A stretch of DNA of 64,000 nt. It comes from PSRI01 sp041484195. GTDB lineage: Bacteria; Bacteroidota; Bacteroidia; Chitinophagales; Chitinophagaceae. The stretch is from positions 99,787 to 163,786 of the forward strand of contig JBGPHC010000006.1 in assembly GCA_041484195.1 (NCBI GenBank), written 5' to 3'. The translations under genes and the position numbers were made by a program. Shown piece by piece: positions 1 through 8,845 of this stretch (the stretch's first letter is position 1; each line of letters begins with the position of its first letter). The notes under the pieces are model-generated. The model made no database searches. It saw only the letters and a program-made list of their open reading frames with translations, and was not told where the DNA came from.

Positions 1-111
1 TAGCAGGAAGAGGAACCAATCTCCGGCCAAATTGTAGTAGCTGATTCAGACAATGAACACGGTATCTGCTTTGAATCAATCCCTCCATCAAAAATTCTTC
101 ATGGCCGCTGA
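1..111. other. Unresolved left-edge segment, possible gene end
   Basis: On the plus strand a frame is open from base 4 to a TGA at 109-111 and reads like the end of an acidic protein, but an in-frame TAG occupies bases 1-3. On the minus strand an ATG at 100-102 opens a serine-rich frame that runs off the left edge. Neither reading can be preferred without the flanking sequence, and I recognise no domain in either. Confidence 0.2.
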
Positions 112-167
112 ACTAATACCGGCATGAAATCATTTAGATTTTATTATCTTGATTGAAAATATCCATC

Positions 168-530
168 ATGTCAAGATCTGCTAAAATACTAATTGGACTC
201 CTGAGCTTCCTGCCGGCAGTCCTGCTGGCGGTTTATTTAGTAGTCATTTTTTCTTTTGCCTTTTCGGGCATGTTGCACCGTATGCCTAATGATGATCCCT
301 ATTGGTTTTTCTCCAACTTTGTTTGGGTGATTGGTTTAGCCATTCTGCTGGGGGTTACCTCCCTGGGGCTGAAGATTTATTTTATAGTGCACGTCATAAA
401 TAATCAACTCCTGGAAGGAGCCGAGCGCATCATGTGGGTATTGCTGCTTGTTTTCGCGGGCATCATTTCCTATCCGTTATATTGGTATATGCGCATTTGG
501 AAGGCTCCCGGCAGTCCTAATCCTGCCTAA
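168..530 (+). CDS. Small integral membrane protein of unknown function
   Basis: The ATG at 168 gives 120 residues. An in-frame TTG at 153 is less likely. Three hydrophobic segments are visible, at about residues 6-32, 50-75 and 90-115, separated by short polar loops. The last segment ends in an aromatic, basic tail (YWYMRIWK). The size and the final helix recall the short N-terminal helices of cardiolipin-synthase-like (PLDc_N) proteins, but no diagnostic motif is present, so the function is unknown. Its 3' end overlaps the convergent OmpA-family gene by 14 bases, so the two may share transcription termination or interfere antisense. Location in the inner membrane is inferred from hydrophobicity. 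Confidence 0.6.
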   Translation: MSRSAKILIGLLSFLPAVLLAVYLVVIFSFAFSGMLHRMPNDDPYWFFSNFVWVIGLAILLGVTSLGLKIYFIVHVINNQLLEGAERIMWVLLLVFAGIISYPLYWYMRIWKAPGSPNPA

Positions 531-1644
531 ACAAGATGATCTCCACTCTCCTGTTTCTTTGACGCCCCTCTTCGCTGGCATTGCTGGCAACAGGACGTCT
601 TTCTCCTTCTCCTCTATGCTCCATTTTCAGCGGATCAAAACCCTTTTGTTGAACCAGGTATTCAAAGATGGTTGTGGCCCGGCTTTCTGAAAGCTGTTGA
701 TTATAAGATTCAGTCCCCACGCTGTCGGTGTGCCCGACGATGGTGAGATGGGAAAAATTCGATGACTTGATTTTGCCCGCCATTTGATCCAGTTCGAAAG
801 TGAATTTCGGGTTGAGCGTGCTCTTGTTGATATCAAACAAAATATCTGACAACAATAATGTGTCGGTCTTGATTGGCATGACGGGTTTGGCAATTCGTGG
901 AGGATTGTAAATGGAATCCTTCATTCGCTGCATTCTTTCGTCAAAGAGTGAATGACGTTCATTTATTTCATATATCGCATTCCTGGCAGTTTCATAATCC
1001 GGACATATTTTTTCATCGGGATCTTCCGGGAACATTGTTACGTCATCAATATAATACAAGAGATTACCATAGCCATCAAATCCCTTGTTTTGACCCACGT
1101 TTTCATCGTCGGTGAGATGTCCTATTACCAGCCATTGTTCCGAACCGTTGGCAGTGTATCCAAATTCCACCTTGTTCCAGCCCTTCTTAGTAGTCGGTTC
1201 AACTTTGGAATAAGAAATCAGTTGGGAGGGATCCGTGATAAGTTCCGTCCATTGCCTCACGAGAAACATATCCTGCTTGCGAAAATGGACATAGAGGAAA
1301 TTCTTTTCTACGGGTTCGGCTCTAACCATCATGGATACCCTATACTTGTTCCCCGCCTTCAGGGGGCAAAGCAATTTAGATTCAATAAATGTGCGCTTAC
1401 CCTTCTGCATTCGGTTCAAAATGATCATGCTGATGAAATAGGATCCTCCGAACGCATAGTTGGGCTTGTTGATATAACGTTGCTCGCGGGAAAAAATGAA
1501 CCAGGCCTCAGGAGCGCATTTGGCCTTCAATTCCGTGCAGGTATTCTCGTCTTCAAATCCTCCATTCGCCACCAGGCTTTGACCATACAATGACGGTGCG
1601 CATCCGGTAATTACCAATATGCATATGGTCCTCAAACGATACAT
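517..1644 (-). CDS. OmpA-family lipoprotein-like outer membrane protein
   Basis: This protein probably tethers the outer membrane to peptidoglycan. The ATG at 1644 gives a short hydrophobic leader containing a lipobox-like ITGC; an upstream TTG at 1656 is less likely. The last ~110 residues are a clear OmpA C-terminal domain: a 'LFDINKSTLNP' strand, then 'GHTDSVG', and the conserved 'LSESRA' and 'NRRVEI' elements that hold the diaminopimelate-binding residues. The first ~250 residues begin with an 'NGGFEDENTC' motif and look like a carbohydrate-binding-type beta domain, as is common in Bacteroidota OmpA fusions. Peptidoglycan binding is family knowledge. The role of the N-terminal domain is inferred. 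Confidence 0.85.
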   Translation of the reverse strand: MYRLRTICILVITGCAPSLYGQSLVANGGFEDENTCTELKAKCAPEAWFIFSREQRYINKPNYAFGGSYFISMIILNRMQKGKRTFIESKLLCPLKAGNKYRVSMMVRAEPVEKNFLYVHFRKQDMFLVRQWTELITDPSQLISYSKVEPTTKKGWNKVEFGYTANGSEQWLVIGHLTDDENVGQNKGFDGYGNLLYYIDDVTMFPEDPDEKICPDYETARNAIYEINERHSLFDERMQRMKDSIYNPPRIAKPVMPIKTDTLLLSDILFDINKSTLNPKFTFELDQMAGKIKSSNFSHLTIVGHTDSVGTESYNQQLSESRATTIFEYLVQQKGFDPLKMEHRGEGERRPVASNASEEGRQRNRRVEIILFRQD

Positions 1645-1661
1645 GTGAGCATGCAATATTA

Positions 1662-1826
1662 TTATGCGAAGTAGTTGATGCAGAGGGAGATTCGGAGTCC
1701 TTCGAGCTTATTACAGTCATTCAACCGCCCGGATGGCAACCCCGTAAGGCTACTGAATCGGGTAAGCCTCTTCGTTAGGCCCGCAATTTCGGAAGCATCC
1801 CGGTTTTTCAAGCCATAAAGATCCAT
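1662..1826 (-). CDS. Possible 54-residue ORF abutting pepT
   Basis: The ATG at 1824-1826 directly follows the TGA stop of pepT (1827-1829) on the same strand. The frame stays open for 54 codons to a TAA at 1662-1664, filling the gap before the OmpA gene. The translation is leucine- and arginine-rich with no recognisable domain. Direct stop-start abutment would allow translational re-initiation. The opposite strand of the same stretch is also open for 46 codons, so this may equally be a non-coding repeat remnant. Confidence 0.25.
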   Translation of the reverse strand: MDLYGLKNRDASEIAGLTKRLTRFSSLTGLPSGRLNDCNKLEGLRISLCINYFA

Positions 1827-3122
1827 TCAACTCTGGAATGCCTCTGATCTACCGGCCTGGATGGCTGGTTCGGCCCCAGATCGCTCTTCCCATAAACATG
1901 CCAGGTGCACGATGGTCTCCACGCTTTTATGCATATCCTGTACGCTCACATATTCATGTTTCCCATGGAAGGCCATTTCCCCCGTGAAAATATTAGGGCA
2001 GGGTAGTCCCATGAATGACAGGCGCGATCCGTCAGTCCCACCCCGGGCGCTCATTGGCAGGGGTTCGATGCCTGCCCTCCTGATAGCTTCCCTTGCATAT
2101 TCGGAGACCTGCGGATACCTATCTAAAACTTCTTTCATGTTACGATATTGTTCCTTCACCTCAAAATCTGCCCTGGCTCCGGGATATCCCGAAAGCACAT
2201 TCTCCATGATCTGGTGCAGGAGCAATTCATATTCCCGGAGCTTATTGGTGCTGAAATCACGTAGGATGAATTGGATAGTTAGTTTTTCGGGGATTCCTAC
2301 CATGTGAACAGGATGAATAAATCCTTCCCTGCCCTCCGTGGTCTCCGGCGAGAAACTGGTATTGGGCAAGGCCCCAATCAATTCGGCACCAATCTTCAGG
2401 GCATTCTGCATCTTCCCTTTTGCACTACCCGGGTGGGAACTGATGCCATGAATGCTGATGATGACCGCATCTGCAGAAAAAGCCTCATCTTCCAATGATC
2501 CCCTTGGCCCCCCATCGAGGGTATAGGCAAAATGGGCGCCCAGTTTTTTCAGATCCAACTTATCAACACCCCTGCCGATTTCCTCATCCGGCGTGAAGAG
2601 GATCTTAATCGCCCCATGTTTAATTTCAGGATGACTGCAGAAAAAATTTGCCATATCCATGATCACCGTAACGCCCGCCTTATCATCGGCTCCCAATAAA
2701 GTAGTACCGGAAGCCGTAATAATATCCTCCCCAATCTTTTTCAATAAATAGGGATGATCTTTTGTTGTTATCACCTGGCTCTGATCCTCAGGCAATACAA
2801 TGGCCTGGCCCTGGTAGTTTTGATGTATGAGAGGCTTTACACCTGCGCCTGAGCAATCCGGCGAGGTATCTACATGAGCACAAAAGCAAATGACAGGAAC
2901 ATTTTTTTGGGTATTGGACGGAATGCCGGCATACACATAGCCAAAATCATCCAGGAAGGCATCGGAGACACCCATCGCATGTAATTCGGTTACCAATAAT
3001 CGTGAGAGGTTTTTCTGTTTCTCCGTTGAAGGGAAGCTAGTGCTGTGAGGGTCACTCTGCGTATCAATCTGCACATAACGCAAAAACCTTTCTGTCGTTG
3101 TAAAAAAATAATCGGCAAACAT
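1827..3122 (-). CDS. pepT: Peptidase T (tripeptide aminopeptidase, M20B)
   Basis: This is a cytoplasmic zinc metallopeptidase that removes the N-terminal residue from tripeptides. From the ATG at 3122 it is 431 residues, close to the usual length; a TTG at 3140 would add only six residues. The di-zinc site residues can be read directly: H83 and D85 in 'HVDTSPD', D146 in 'GADDKAG', the catalytic E180-E181 in 'TPDEEIG', an Asp in 'LDGGPRG', and the late His in 'FHGKHEYV'. The M20 dimerisation domain lies between roughly residues 210 and 320. It is transcribed on the same strand as the downstream OmpA gene and the upstream FKBP gene, without tight coupling. Confidence 0.95.
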   Translation of the reverse strand: MFADYFFTTTERFLRYVQIDTQSDPHSTSFPSTEKQKNLSRLLVTELHAMGVSDAFLDDFGYVYAGIPSNTQKNVPVICFCAHVDTSPDCSGAGVKPLIHQNYQGQAIVLPEDQSQVITTKDHPYLLKKIGEDIITASGTTLLGADDKAGVTVIMDMANFFCSHPEIKHGAIKILFTPDEEIGRGVDKLDLKKLGAHFAYTLDGGPRGSLEDEAFSADAVIISIHGISSHPGSAKGKMQNALKIGAELIGALPNTSFSPETTEGREGFIHPVHMVGIPEKLTIQFILRDFSTNKLREYELLLHQIMENVLSGYPGARADFEVKEQYRNMKEVLDRYPQVSEYAREAIRRAGIEPLPMSARGGTDGSRLSFMGLPCPNIFTGEMAFHGKHEYVSVQDMHKSVETIVHLACLWEERSGAEPAIQAGRSEAFQS

Positions 3123-3201
3123 AGACCTCCTTTGCTGCAAAAAATAGGCTTCAGCAATTTCTTAAAAATGGGAAACGAGTCTGCATCCCTCCAGGCCGTG
3201 A

Positions 3202-3630
3202 CTATAAGATTTCGACCAATTCTATGTGGAATACCAATTCTTTTCCGGCAAGGAAATGATTGGCATCCAGAATAATAATTTCTTCTCTGAATCCTGATAC
3301 TACCACCGGAATGGGCTGTCCTTCCTGGTTCCTCAGTGTAAGGTGCATGCCTTCTTCCAGCTTCATATCCGCGGGTACATGCTCACGTGGAAATTCAATG
3401 ATTGCTTCCTCATTCCGCTCCCCATACGCGTCTTCAGGCGAAATATTAATCACTTTCTTTTCGCCAACGGCCATTCCCAACACCCCGGAATCAAATCCTT
3501 TGATCATTTCACCTGCGCCGACGGTGAATTCCAGGGGATCCCGACCCACCGATGAATCAAATTGGTTGCCATCCAATAGACGACCTGTGTAATGCACACG
3601 AACCACATCGCCTTTTTTAACCTGTTGCAT
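3202..3630 (-). CDS. SlyD/SlpA-type FKBP peptidyl-prolyl isomerase
   Basis: This enzyme accelerates cis-trans isomerisation of prolyl bonds and acts as a folding chaperone. The ATG at 3630 gives 142 residues starting 'MQQVKKGDVVRVHYTG', the typical opening strand of the family; an upstream in-frame start would add an implausible hydrophobic leader. The FKBP half-domains flank an insert-in-flap segment at about residues 65-120 ('EDAYGER...'), as in SlyD and FkpB. It lacks the His/Cys-rich metal-binding tail of E. coli SlyD, so it is closer to SlpA/FkpB in architecture. There is no signal peptide, so it is cytosolic. Confidence 0.9.
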   Translation of the reverse strand: MQQVKKGDVVRVHYTGRLLDGNQFDSSVGRDPLEFTVGAGEMIKGFDSGVLGMAVGEKKVINISPEDAYGERNEEAIIEFPREHVPADMKLEEGMHLTLRNQEGQPIPVVVSGFREEIIILDANHFLAGKELVFHIELVEIL

Positions 3631-3940
3631 ACAAATAATTTGAATGAATAATACCGAAATCGGCACTTAACTTTCTTACCGGCACTATTTGCCTTCCAGG
3701 CCCAGGATTAGTTGGACCATTCATCCACTGCAAATGCAAAAAGGCTAGAGAACGGAAAATGCGGCTTCTTTACGCACGAAAGATAAAGGTTTTCCTGATT
3801 TTTCTATTAAAAGTTTTCCAGATATTTGAGCTTCCGAATGCCTGATTTTCAATCAAAATCATCTAATATACCAGCAATTTTTTTCGAGCGTGAATTTTTT
3901 GAGCTGACCGGAAATTTTAAGAATCTAAAGCCAATAAATC
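3631..3940. other. Divergent intergenic region, no gene found
   Basis: This AT-rich 310-base region separates the divergently transcribed FKBP gene (minus) and namZ (plus). I see no exact TAnnTTTG box in it. The closest match is TATCTTTC read on the minus strand at 3778-3785. No open frame of convincing quality and no strong hairpin were found. Confidence 0.5.
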
Positions 3941-5242
3941 ATGATACCATCATCGATGAAAGCGTTTATTTTATACAGTAGCCTACTATTCCTTCAGACA
4001 ATATTGTCCTCATTCTCCCTGGAATCCGACCATCTACCATCATCAAAATTGAAACCAAAAAATCCCGGCGCATTCAGATACCAGCCAAAGATTCTTCCGG
4101 GGGCCGCACGCTTTGATCAATACCTTCCAATCCTCAAAGGGAAATCGGTGGCGATATTTGCCAACCAGACTTCCATGGTAGGTGATAAACACCTGGTAGA
4201 TATACTGAAGGAAAAAGGAGTGCTGATCCGGAAAATATTCTCACCCGAGCATGGATTCAGAGGTAAGGCTGATGCAGGAGAAGAAGTGAACAATTCAGTG
4301 GATGCAGAAACCGGCATTCCGGTAATTTCCCTGTATGGCGGGCATAACAAACCTTCTTTTGCGGAATTGAGCGATGTGGATATTTTGATTTTCGATATCC
4401 AGGATGTTGGGGTTCGTTTCTATACTTATATTTCTTCCCTGCAATACTATATAGAGGCCGCCATTGAAAACAACAAACCCCTGCTCCTGCTCGACAGGCC
4501 CAATCCCAATGGCTTTTATGTTGATGGGCCCGTACTGGACAGAAAATTCAAATCATTTGTGGGCAGGCAACCCATTCCGATAGTGTATGGAATGACCTTA
4601 GGTGAATACGCGAAAATGCTGCTGGGTGAAAAATGGCTGGACCCCGCCATCATGCAGAAAGCCGACTGGCCAATGGGCTTGAAAAAGAAATTCCAACTCA
4701 TCGTTATTCCCTGCGCCAACTATACACACAAAAGCAAATATATTTTGCCGGTAAGGCCTTCACCTAATTTGCCGGATATCCAGTCCGTTTATGTCTATCC
4801 TTCCACCTGCCTCTTTGAAGGAACCGTGCTGAGCGAAGGGAGAGGTACCAGCAAACCATTCCAGGTATTCGGACATCCTGCCTTACCCTCATCCTTAACT
4901 GCTTTTATACCCAGGAGTATGGAGGGTGCCAGGAATCCCAAACTGGTGGATCAAACCTGTTATGGATGGGATCTTTCTGGCAATCCGGATGAAGTGTTGC
5001 GGAAAACAGGTAATCAATTTCAGCTCAAATGGTTGCTGGAAGCCTATAAATTATTTCCAGATAAAGAAAATTTCTTCCTGCAAAATGGCTCTTTTAACCG
5101 CCTTGCCGGCAGTGATCAGCTCATGCAGCAAATCAAGGCTGGCAAGAGCGAAACCACGATTCGTCAAAGTTGGGAACCGGCCCTTGCCAGATTTAAGCTA
5201 ATCCGAAAAAAATATTTGCTGTACCCGGATTTTGCCCGTTGA
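3941..5242 (+). CDS. namZ: NamZ-type exo-beta-N-acetylmuramidase (DUF1343, GH171)
   Basis: The DUF1343 family contains NamZ, an exo-acting enzyme that releases N-acetylmuramic acid from the non-reducing ends of peptidoglycan fragments. The family match rests on the conserved blocks 'SPEHGFRG', 'DVGVRFYTY', 'LLLDRPNPNG', 'LPVRPSPNLP' and 'CLFEGTVLSEGRGT'. The product is 433 residues. The N-terminus has a hydrophobic stretch (about residues 7-27) consistent with export. The start may be 3941 or the ATG 15 bases downstream (3956), which gives a cleaner signal peptide. It precedes fmt on the same strand, but fmt has its own promoter box. A role in wall recycling is family knowledge. Confidence 0.88.
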   Translation: MIPSSMKAFILYSSLLFLQTILSSFSLESDHLPSSKLKPKNPGAFRYQPKILPGAARFDQYLPILKGKSVAIFANQTSMVGDKHLVDILKEKGVLIRKIFSPEHGFRGKADAGEEVNNSVDAETGIPVISLYGGHNKPSFAELSDVDILIFDIQDVGVRFYTYISSLQYYIEAAIENNKPLLLLDRPNPNGFYVDGPVLDRKFKSFVGRQPIPIVYGMTLGEYAKMLLGEKWLDPAIMQKADWPMGLKKKFQLIVIPCANYTHKSKYILPVRPSPNLPDIQSVYVYPSTCLFEGTVLSEGRGTSKPFQVFGHPALPSSLTAFIPRSMEGARNPKLVDQTCYGWDLSGNPDEVLRKTGNQFQLKWLLEAYKLFPDKENFFLQNGSFNRLAGSDQLMQQIKAGKSETTIRQSWEPALARFKLIRKKYLLYPDFAR

Positions 5243-5262
5243 ATGATTTTGAAATACTGATT

Positions 5263-5270
5263 TATTTTTG
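5263..5270 (+). promoter_or_regulatory. Bacteroidota -7 box (TATTTTTG) upstream of fmt
   Basis: The octamer matches TAnnTTTG exactly and lies 73 bases before the fmt ATG. A TTG sits 21 bases upstream, at 5239-5241, as a possible -33 element. Start-site use is inferred. Confidence 0.5.
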
Positions 5271-5342
5271 CTTTTATATATTCAGGTTGCGATTCCCGGA
5301 AATTCAATCTGTCCACCTTTCATAAGCTTATTTTCACAATCA

Positions 5343-6281
5343 ATGTCCACTCCTTCTTCCATACGAATCGTCTTCATGGGGACGCCTGATTTTGCATTGT
5401 CTTCGCTGGAAGCTTTGATGAAGGCGGGTTACCAGATAGCAGGAGTAGTGACCTCGCCCGATAAGCCCGCTGGGCGTGGAATGAAAGTGCAGGAGAGTGC
5501 AGTGAAGAAATTCGCGATGCGACACCAACTGAAAATCATTCAACCCCTCAAATTAAAAGACCCGGGTTTTCTGGATTCCCTGCGAACCCTGGATGCACAG
5601 CTGCAGGTAGTGGTTGCATTTAGGATGTTGCCTGAACAGGTATGGAATATGCCTCCCATGGGAACTATCAACCTGCATGGATCACTGCTTCCCCAATACC
5701 GAGGCGCCGCCCCCATCAATTGGGCCATTATAAACGGTGAGAAGGAAACCGGTGTCACCACTTTCAAAATGAAACAGGAAATTGATACAGGAGATATTCT
5801 GTTGCAGGAAAAAATTTCAATTGGTGATGATGAGACAGCGGGTGAATTGCACGACCGCATGAAAATTATTGGGGCCAGCTTAGTAGTCAGAACGGTACAG
5901 GGACTGGCTGATGGAACACTTCGGGAAAAACCCCAGGATTTGTTAGCGGATCATTTCCTTCTGAAACCTGCTCCCAAAATTATTACTGAGACTTGCAGGA
6001 TCGATTGGGATCAGCCAGTCGAAACCATTCACAATCTGATCCGGGGACTTTCGCCTTATCCCTCGGCATTCAGTTCACTGAGTGGGAAGATGCTGAAAAT
6101 ATTCCGCAGCATTAAAGAAATAGTGGAACATGGTGAATTACCCGGTACCGCTAAATCGGATGGGAAAACATTTTTGAAATTCGCCTGCACCAACGGATAT
6201 ATCCTCGTCCGGGAATTGCAATTGGAAGGGAAGAAAAAAATGAAAGTTGAAGAATTTCTGCGCGGCTACAGGTTACAGTGA
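5343..6281 (+). CDS. fmt: Methionyl-tRNA formyltransferase
   Basis: Fmt transfers a formyl group from 10-formyltetrahydrofolate to initiator Met-tRNA. The ATG at 5343 gives 312 residues starting 'MSTPSSIRIVFMGTPDFA', the expected Rossmann opening; the longer frame upstream would add an unrelated 25 residues. Catalytic N110, H112 and D149 lie in 'TINLHGSLLPQYRGAAP' and 'EIDTGDILL'. The C-terminal OB-like tRNA-binding domain follows from about residue 205. It is not next to def here, unlike in many bacteria. Methionine aminopeptidase, which acts later in the same process, is encoded at 31198-31998. Confidence 0.95.
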   Translation: MSTPSSIRIVFMGTPDFALSSLEALMKAGYQIAGVVTSPDKPAGRGMKVQESAVKKFAMRHQLKIIQPLKLKDPGFLDSLRTLDAQLQVVVAFRMLPEQVWNMPPMGTINLHGSLLPQYRGAAPINWAIINGEKETGVTTFKMKQEIDTGDILLQEKISIGDDETAGELHDRMKIIGASLVVRTVQGLADGTLREKPQDLLADHFLLKPAPKIITETCRIDWDQPVETIHNLIRGLSPYPSAFSSLSGKMLKIFRSIKEIVEHGELPGTAKSDGKTFLKFACTNGYILVRELQLEGKKKMKVEEFLRGYRLQ

Positions 6282-6343
6282 ATTATTATCAGGAAGATCG
6301 CGCCTCCTGGTTCTGAGTCCGGCCGAACCTATAGTTTTCCTTG

Positions 6344-7345
6344 CTATTCTTTCACAAATCCAATTTCCACCGGGAATCTGGGCTCCTTTTCACTTACCAG
6401 CAATTCCGCTGAGGCGGCATTACTAATGCGTATCAACAGACCCTCATTTTCTTTCCCGGGAGGTAATTCACCCAACACTTTCGCAAATATGCTTTTGTTA
6501 TTTCCGGGATTGGTGATTCGTATGATGGTGCCGGGATTGATGTTATTCATCAATGCATAGTATTTCGCATCCTGCCAGCCACTGGTGCTCTTGAAGATCG
6601 CCGCCATTCCGGTTTGGGTCTTGATATTGCCCGGATTCTTATTCTGCTGAAGATAGACTGCCTTGAAATATCCGGCACCTTCCAAAGCATTTACACCCGA
6701 ACGATTAGTATCGCGTGCCTTTTCAGCCGGTTCCACCTTAACAGCCACCTGATCCGGAATCTTAGTTTTTATTTCAGCAGGTTTTTCATCTTTCTTTGGC
6801 ACTTGTGTATTCTCAACTACAGGATTGGCAGCACCAGCCACGGCTCCCCCGATCTTCTTGATGCCATTCGCGGCCAGGGACGACTGGTCTTTTCTTACCC
6901 GCAGAAAACCCACCACCAATTTTTGCCCACTGGTGATCTCATCCTCAGTAAGATTGTTCCAGGCCTTGAGATCCGCAACCTTGACTTTATTAAAATTTTG
7001 ACCTATACGATACAGGCCCTCTTTTTCTGCCACCAAATGATACAGGGGAACAAATACTTCATTGGGCCCGGCAATGCCTTTTTGCGCGAAATTAGAAGCA
7101 GAGACGGGGATCTTCAATACTTCACCAATTTCGAGGCCCTTGTCCATGGTCAATCCATTAAAGGGGGCCAATTCTTTAGGGCTAACATTATAAATGCGTC
7201 CAACACTATACCAGTTTTCCTTGGGTGCCACCGTATGATTGAGGAATAATTTCCCGGCATCATTCAGCAATATCAGTGAAGAGGTCTGTGCCGAAATGGA
7301 ACTGACAATAACGGAGACGACCATTAATAAACCCAGCTTTTTCAT
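6344..7345 (-). CDS. Secreted LysM protein with RlpA-like DPBB domain
   Basis: This is probably a periplasmic peptidoglycan-binding protein of 333 residues. It has a cleavable signal peptide ending near 'SSISAQ', two LysM domains (about residues 36-85 and 100-150), a low-complexity linker rich in Lys, Ala and Pro, and a C-terminal double-psi beta-barrel from about residue 225. In RlpA the barrel carries a catalytic Asp in an 'INDRGP' strand. The aligned strand here reads 'VLGELPP', so the Asp appears to be replaced and lytic transglycosylase activity is doubtful. It converges with fmt and is transcribed in the same direction as the upstream methyltransferase gene, 66 bases away. Confidence 0.8.
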   Translation of the reverse strand: MKKLGLLMVVSVIVSSISAQTSSLILLNDAGKLFLNHTVAPKENWYSVGRIYNVSPKELAPFNGLTMDKGLEIGEVLKIPVSASNFAQKGIAGPNEVFVPLYHLVAEKEGLYRIGQNFNKVKVADLKAWNNLTEDEITSGQKLVVGFLRVRKDQSSLAANGIKKIGGAVAGAANPVVENTQVPKKDEKPAEIKTKIPDQVAVKVEPAEKARDTNRSGVNALEGAGYFKAVYLQQNKNPGNIKTQTGMAAIFKSTSGWQDAKYYALMNNINPGTIIRITNPGNNKSIFAKVLGELPPGKENEGLLIRISNAASAELLVSEKEPRFPVEIGFVKE

Positions 7346-7411
7346 CAGGTATTTATTTTCACCAATACCGAAAGTAAGTAAAAATCCGCTAACGAAGGAG
7401 TAACGTAAAAA

Positions 7412-8782
7412 TCATGATTTTAATATCCGCCACTCCTTTGGATAATAATTATTGGTACGGTTGGCAAGGGCTTTGACCCATCCAATATTAATACCACGGT
7501 ATTTCACCAGGGTCCATCCGTGATGGCTTGCATTAAAGGGCAGACTTTCTTTCCTCAGATATTGCAATGCCTCCTGCATGGACAATTCCATTGCCGGGAT
7601 TTTATTTGAGACCAGGGAACTGAGAGCTAATTGATGGTCAGGCACCATTTCAGTGCCAATCAATTTGCCGGGATAGACCCCTATTTTCTTAAAATAGAGT
7701 TGGGATGAGATGGCAATGGCCTGATCAAGCCATTCCCTGCGCACGATATGAATTTCACCGTTCAGCTTGCAATATTCAAATTCATCACCCAGGGTCACCC
7801 AATTCTGCAAAGTTTTCAGCTCCTGTCGGGCGAGTTTTTCAGATTTTTTTATCCCGGGCCTGCTAATCTGCCTTCCGGATTTTTTCCTGACGCAGCTTAT
7901 GAAAAATCCTTCCCCTTTTACGAGGTCAGGAAAGAACCTGTAAGCCCAAGCGCCATTCTTGGTGGTCTGCAGTTCCACAATTCCCCCGTAACGCGCGACA
8001 CTTATCCTGCATGTTTCCGCTTCAAACTTATCCAGCATCCAGTCCAGAATATCTTCATCTTCTTCTGCCGAATAGGAACAGGTGGAATAGATTAGAAATC
8101 CATCTTCCTTCAGAGAGGTCCAAATATCTTCCAGGATTTTTCTTTGGCGATTGCTGCATTGACGCACATTGTTCAGCGACCACTCCCCAATGGCATCTTC
8201 ATCTTTTCGGAACAAGCCGCTGCCACTGCAGGGAGCATCGACAAGTATTGTATCAAAATATCCCTCAAGTGCTTTGAAATCTGCCGGATCATTATTTGTG
8301 ACTGCTAAATTTTCCCTGCCCCACTTGATCGCATTTTCCGTTAGAATAGCCACTCGCAATTTGTTTACTTCGTTGGCTACAATGAATCCTTTAGGAAAAA
8401 GAGTCGAAAGATGGGTTGATTTTCCCCCGGGTGCAGCGCAAAGGTCCAGGACTTTGTATGGAGTACGCGCATGCATGGGCATCACCTGGTCTATCATGGC
8501 TTCCAAAAACATGGAAGAAGCTTCCTGCACATAATAACAACCGGCATGAAAAAGTGGATCCAGTGTGAAGGATGGACGCTCCGGCAGATAGAATCCCGTG
8601 GCACACCATGGAATAGGATTGGGTGGATCGCCCAGCCCGAAAGACAGGCTGGCTACAGGTTTGAAGGGATTCAGCCGGATGGATGTCAACGATTCACCGG
8701 AATGATGCACCCTTTCAAAAGATTCCCGGTTAAATCCTTTTATGCCATTGAGTGAGTCAAGAAAACCTGGAGGAAACTGCAA
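7412..8782 (-). CDS. RsmF/NSUN-type RNA (cytosine-5) methyltransferase
   Basis: This is an S-adenosylmethionine-dependent rRNA m5C methyltransferase of the NOL1/NOP2/Sun family with RsmF-like architecture, 456 residues. The SAM-binding loop is 'DLCAAPGGKS' (about 113-122). The two catalytic cysteines are C185 in 'DAPCSGSG' and C235 in 'STCSYS'. The C-terminal ~150 residues resemble the RsmF PUA-like RNA-binding extension. No ATG exists near the N-terminus: upstream in frame there is a stop at 8819-8821 and no ATG between, so the TTG at 8780-8782 is the best start. An eight-A run just upstream means a sequencing frameshift could hide another start. The exact target base is unknown. Confidence 0.88.
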   Translation of the reverse strand: MQFPPGFLDSLNGIKGFNRESFERVHHSGESLTSIRLNPFKPVASLSFGLGDPPNPIPWCATGFYLPERPSFTLDPLFHAGCYYVQEASSMFLEAMIDQVMPMHARTPYKVLDLCAAPGGKSTHLSTLFPKGFIVANEVNKLRVAILTENAIKWGRENLAVTNNDPADFKALEGYFDTILVDAPCSGSGLFRKDEDAIGEWSLNNVRQCSNRQRKILEDIWTSLKEDGFLIYSTCSYSAEEDEDILDWMLDKFEAETCRISVARYGGIVELQTTKNGAWAYRFFPDLVKGEGFFISCVRKKSGRQISRPGIKKSEKLARQELKTLQNWVTLGDEFEYCKLNGEIHIVRREWLDQAIAISSQLYFKKIGVYPGKLIGTEMVPDHQLALSSLVSNKIPAMELSMQEALQYLRKESLPFNASHHGWTLVKYRGINIGWVKALANRTNNYYPKEWRILKS

Positions 8783-8790
8783 TTTTTTTT

Positions 8791-8798
8791 CAAATATA
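8791..8798 (-). promoter_or_regulatory. -7 box (TATATTTG) just before the rsmF-like gene
   Basis: Read on the minus strand, this octamer fits TAnnTTTG exactly. It ends nine bases before the TTG start, which would leave an almost leaderless message. It lies inside the pntB-methyltransferase gap, so the methyltransferase need not depend on pnt transcription. Confidence 0.5.
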
Positions 8799-8845
8799 CT
8801 GCGGGCAAATGATTCGGTTCACATCGAGCATGGATTCAAGCAAGC

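Noticed and set aside
952..1593. 213-codon plus-strand frame over the OmpA gene
   Set aside because: It is antisense to a clear OmpA-domain gene and has no family match.
1678..1818. 46-codon plus-strand frame opposite the small ORF next to pepT
   Set aside because: It conflicts with the minus-strand frame and has no promoter or recognisable features. Either could be a repeat remnant.
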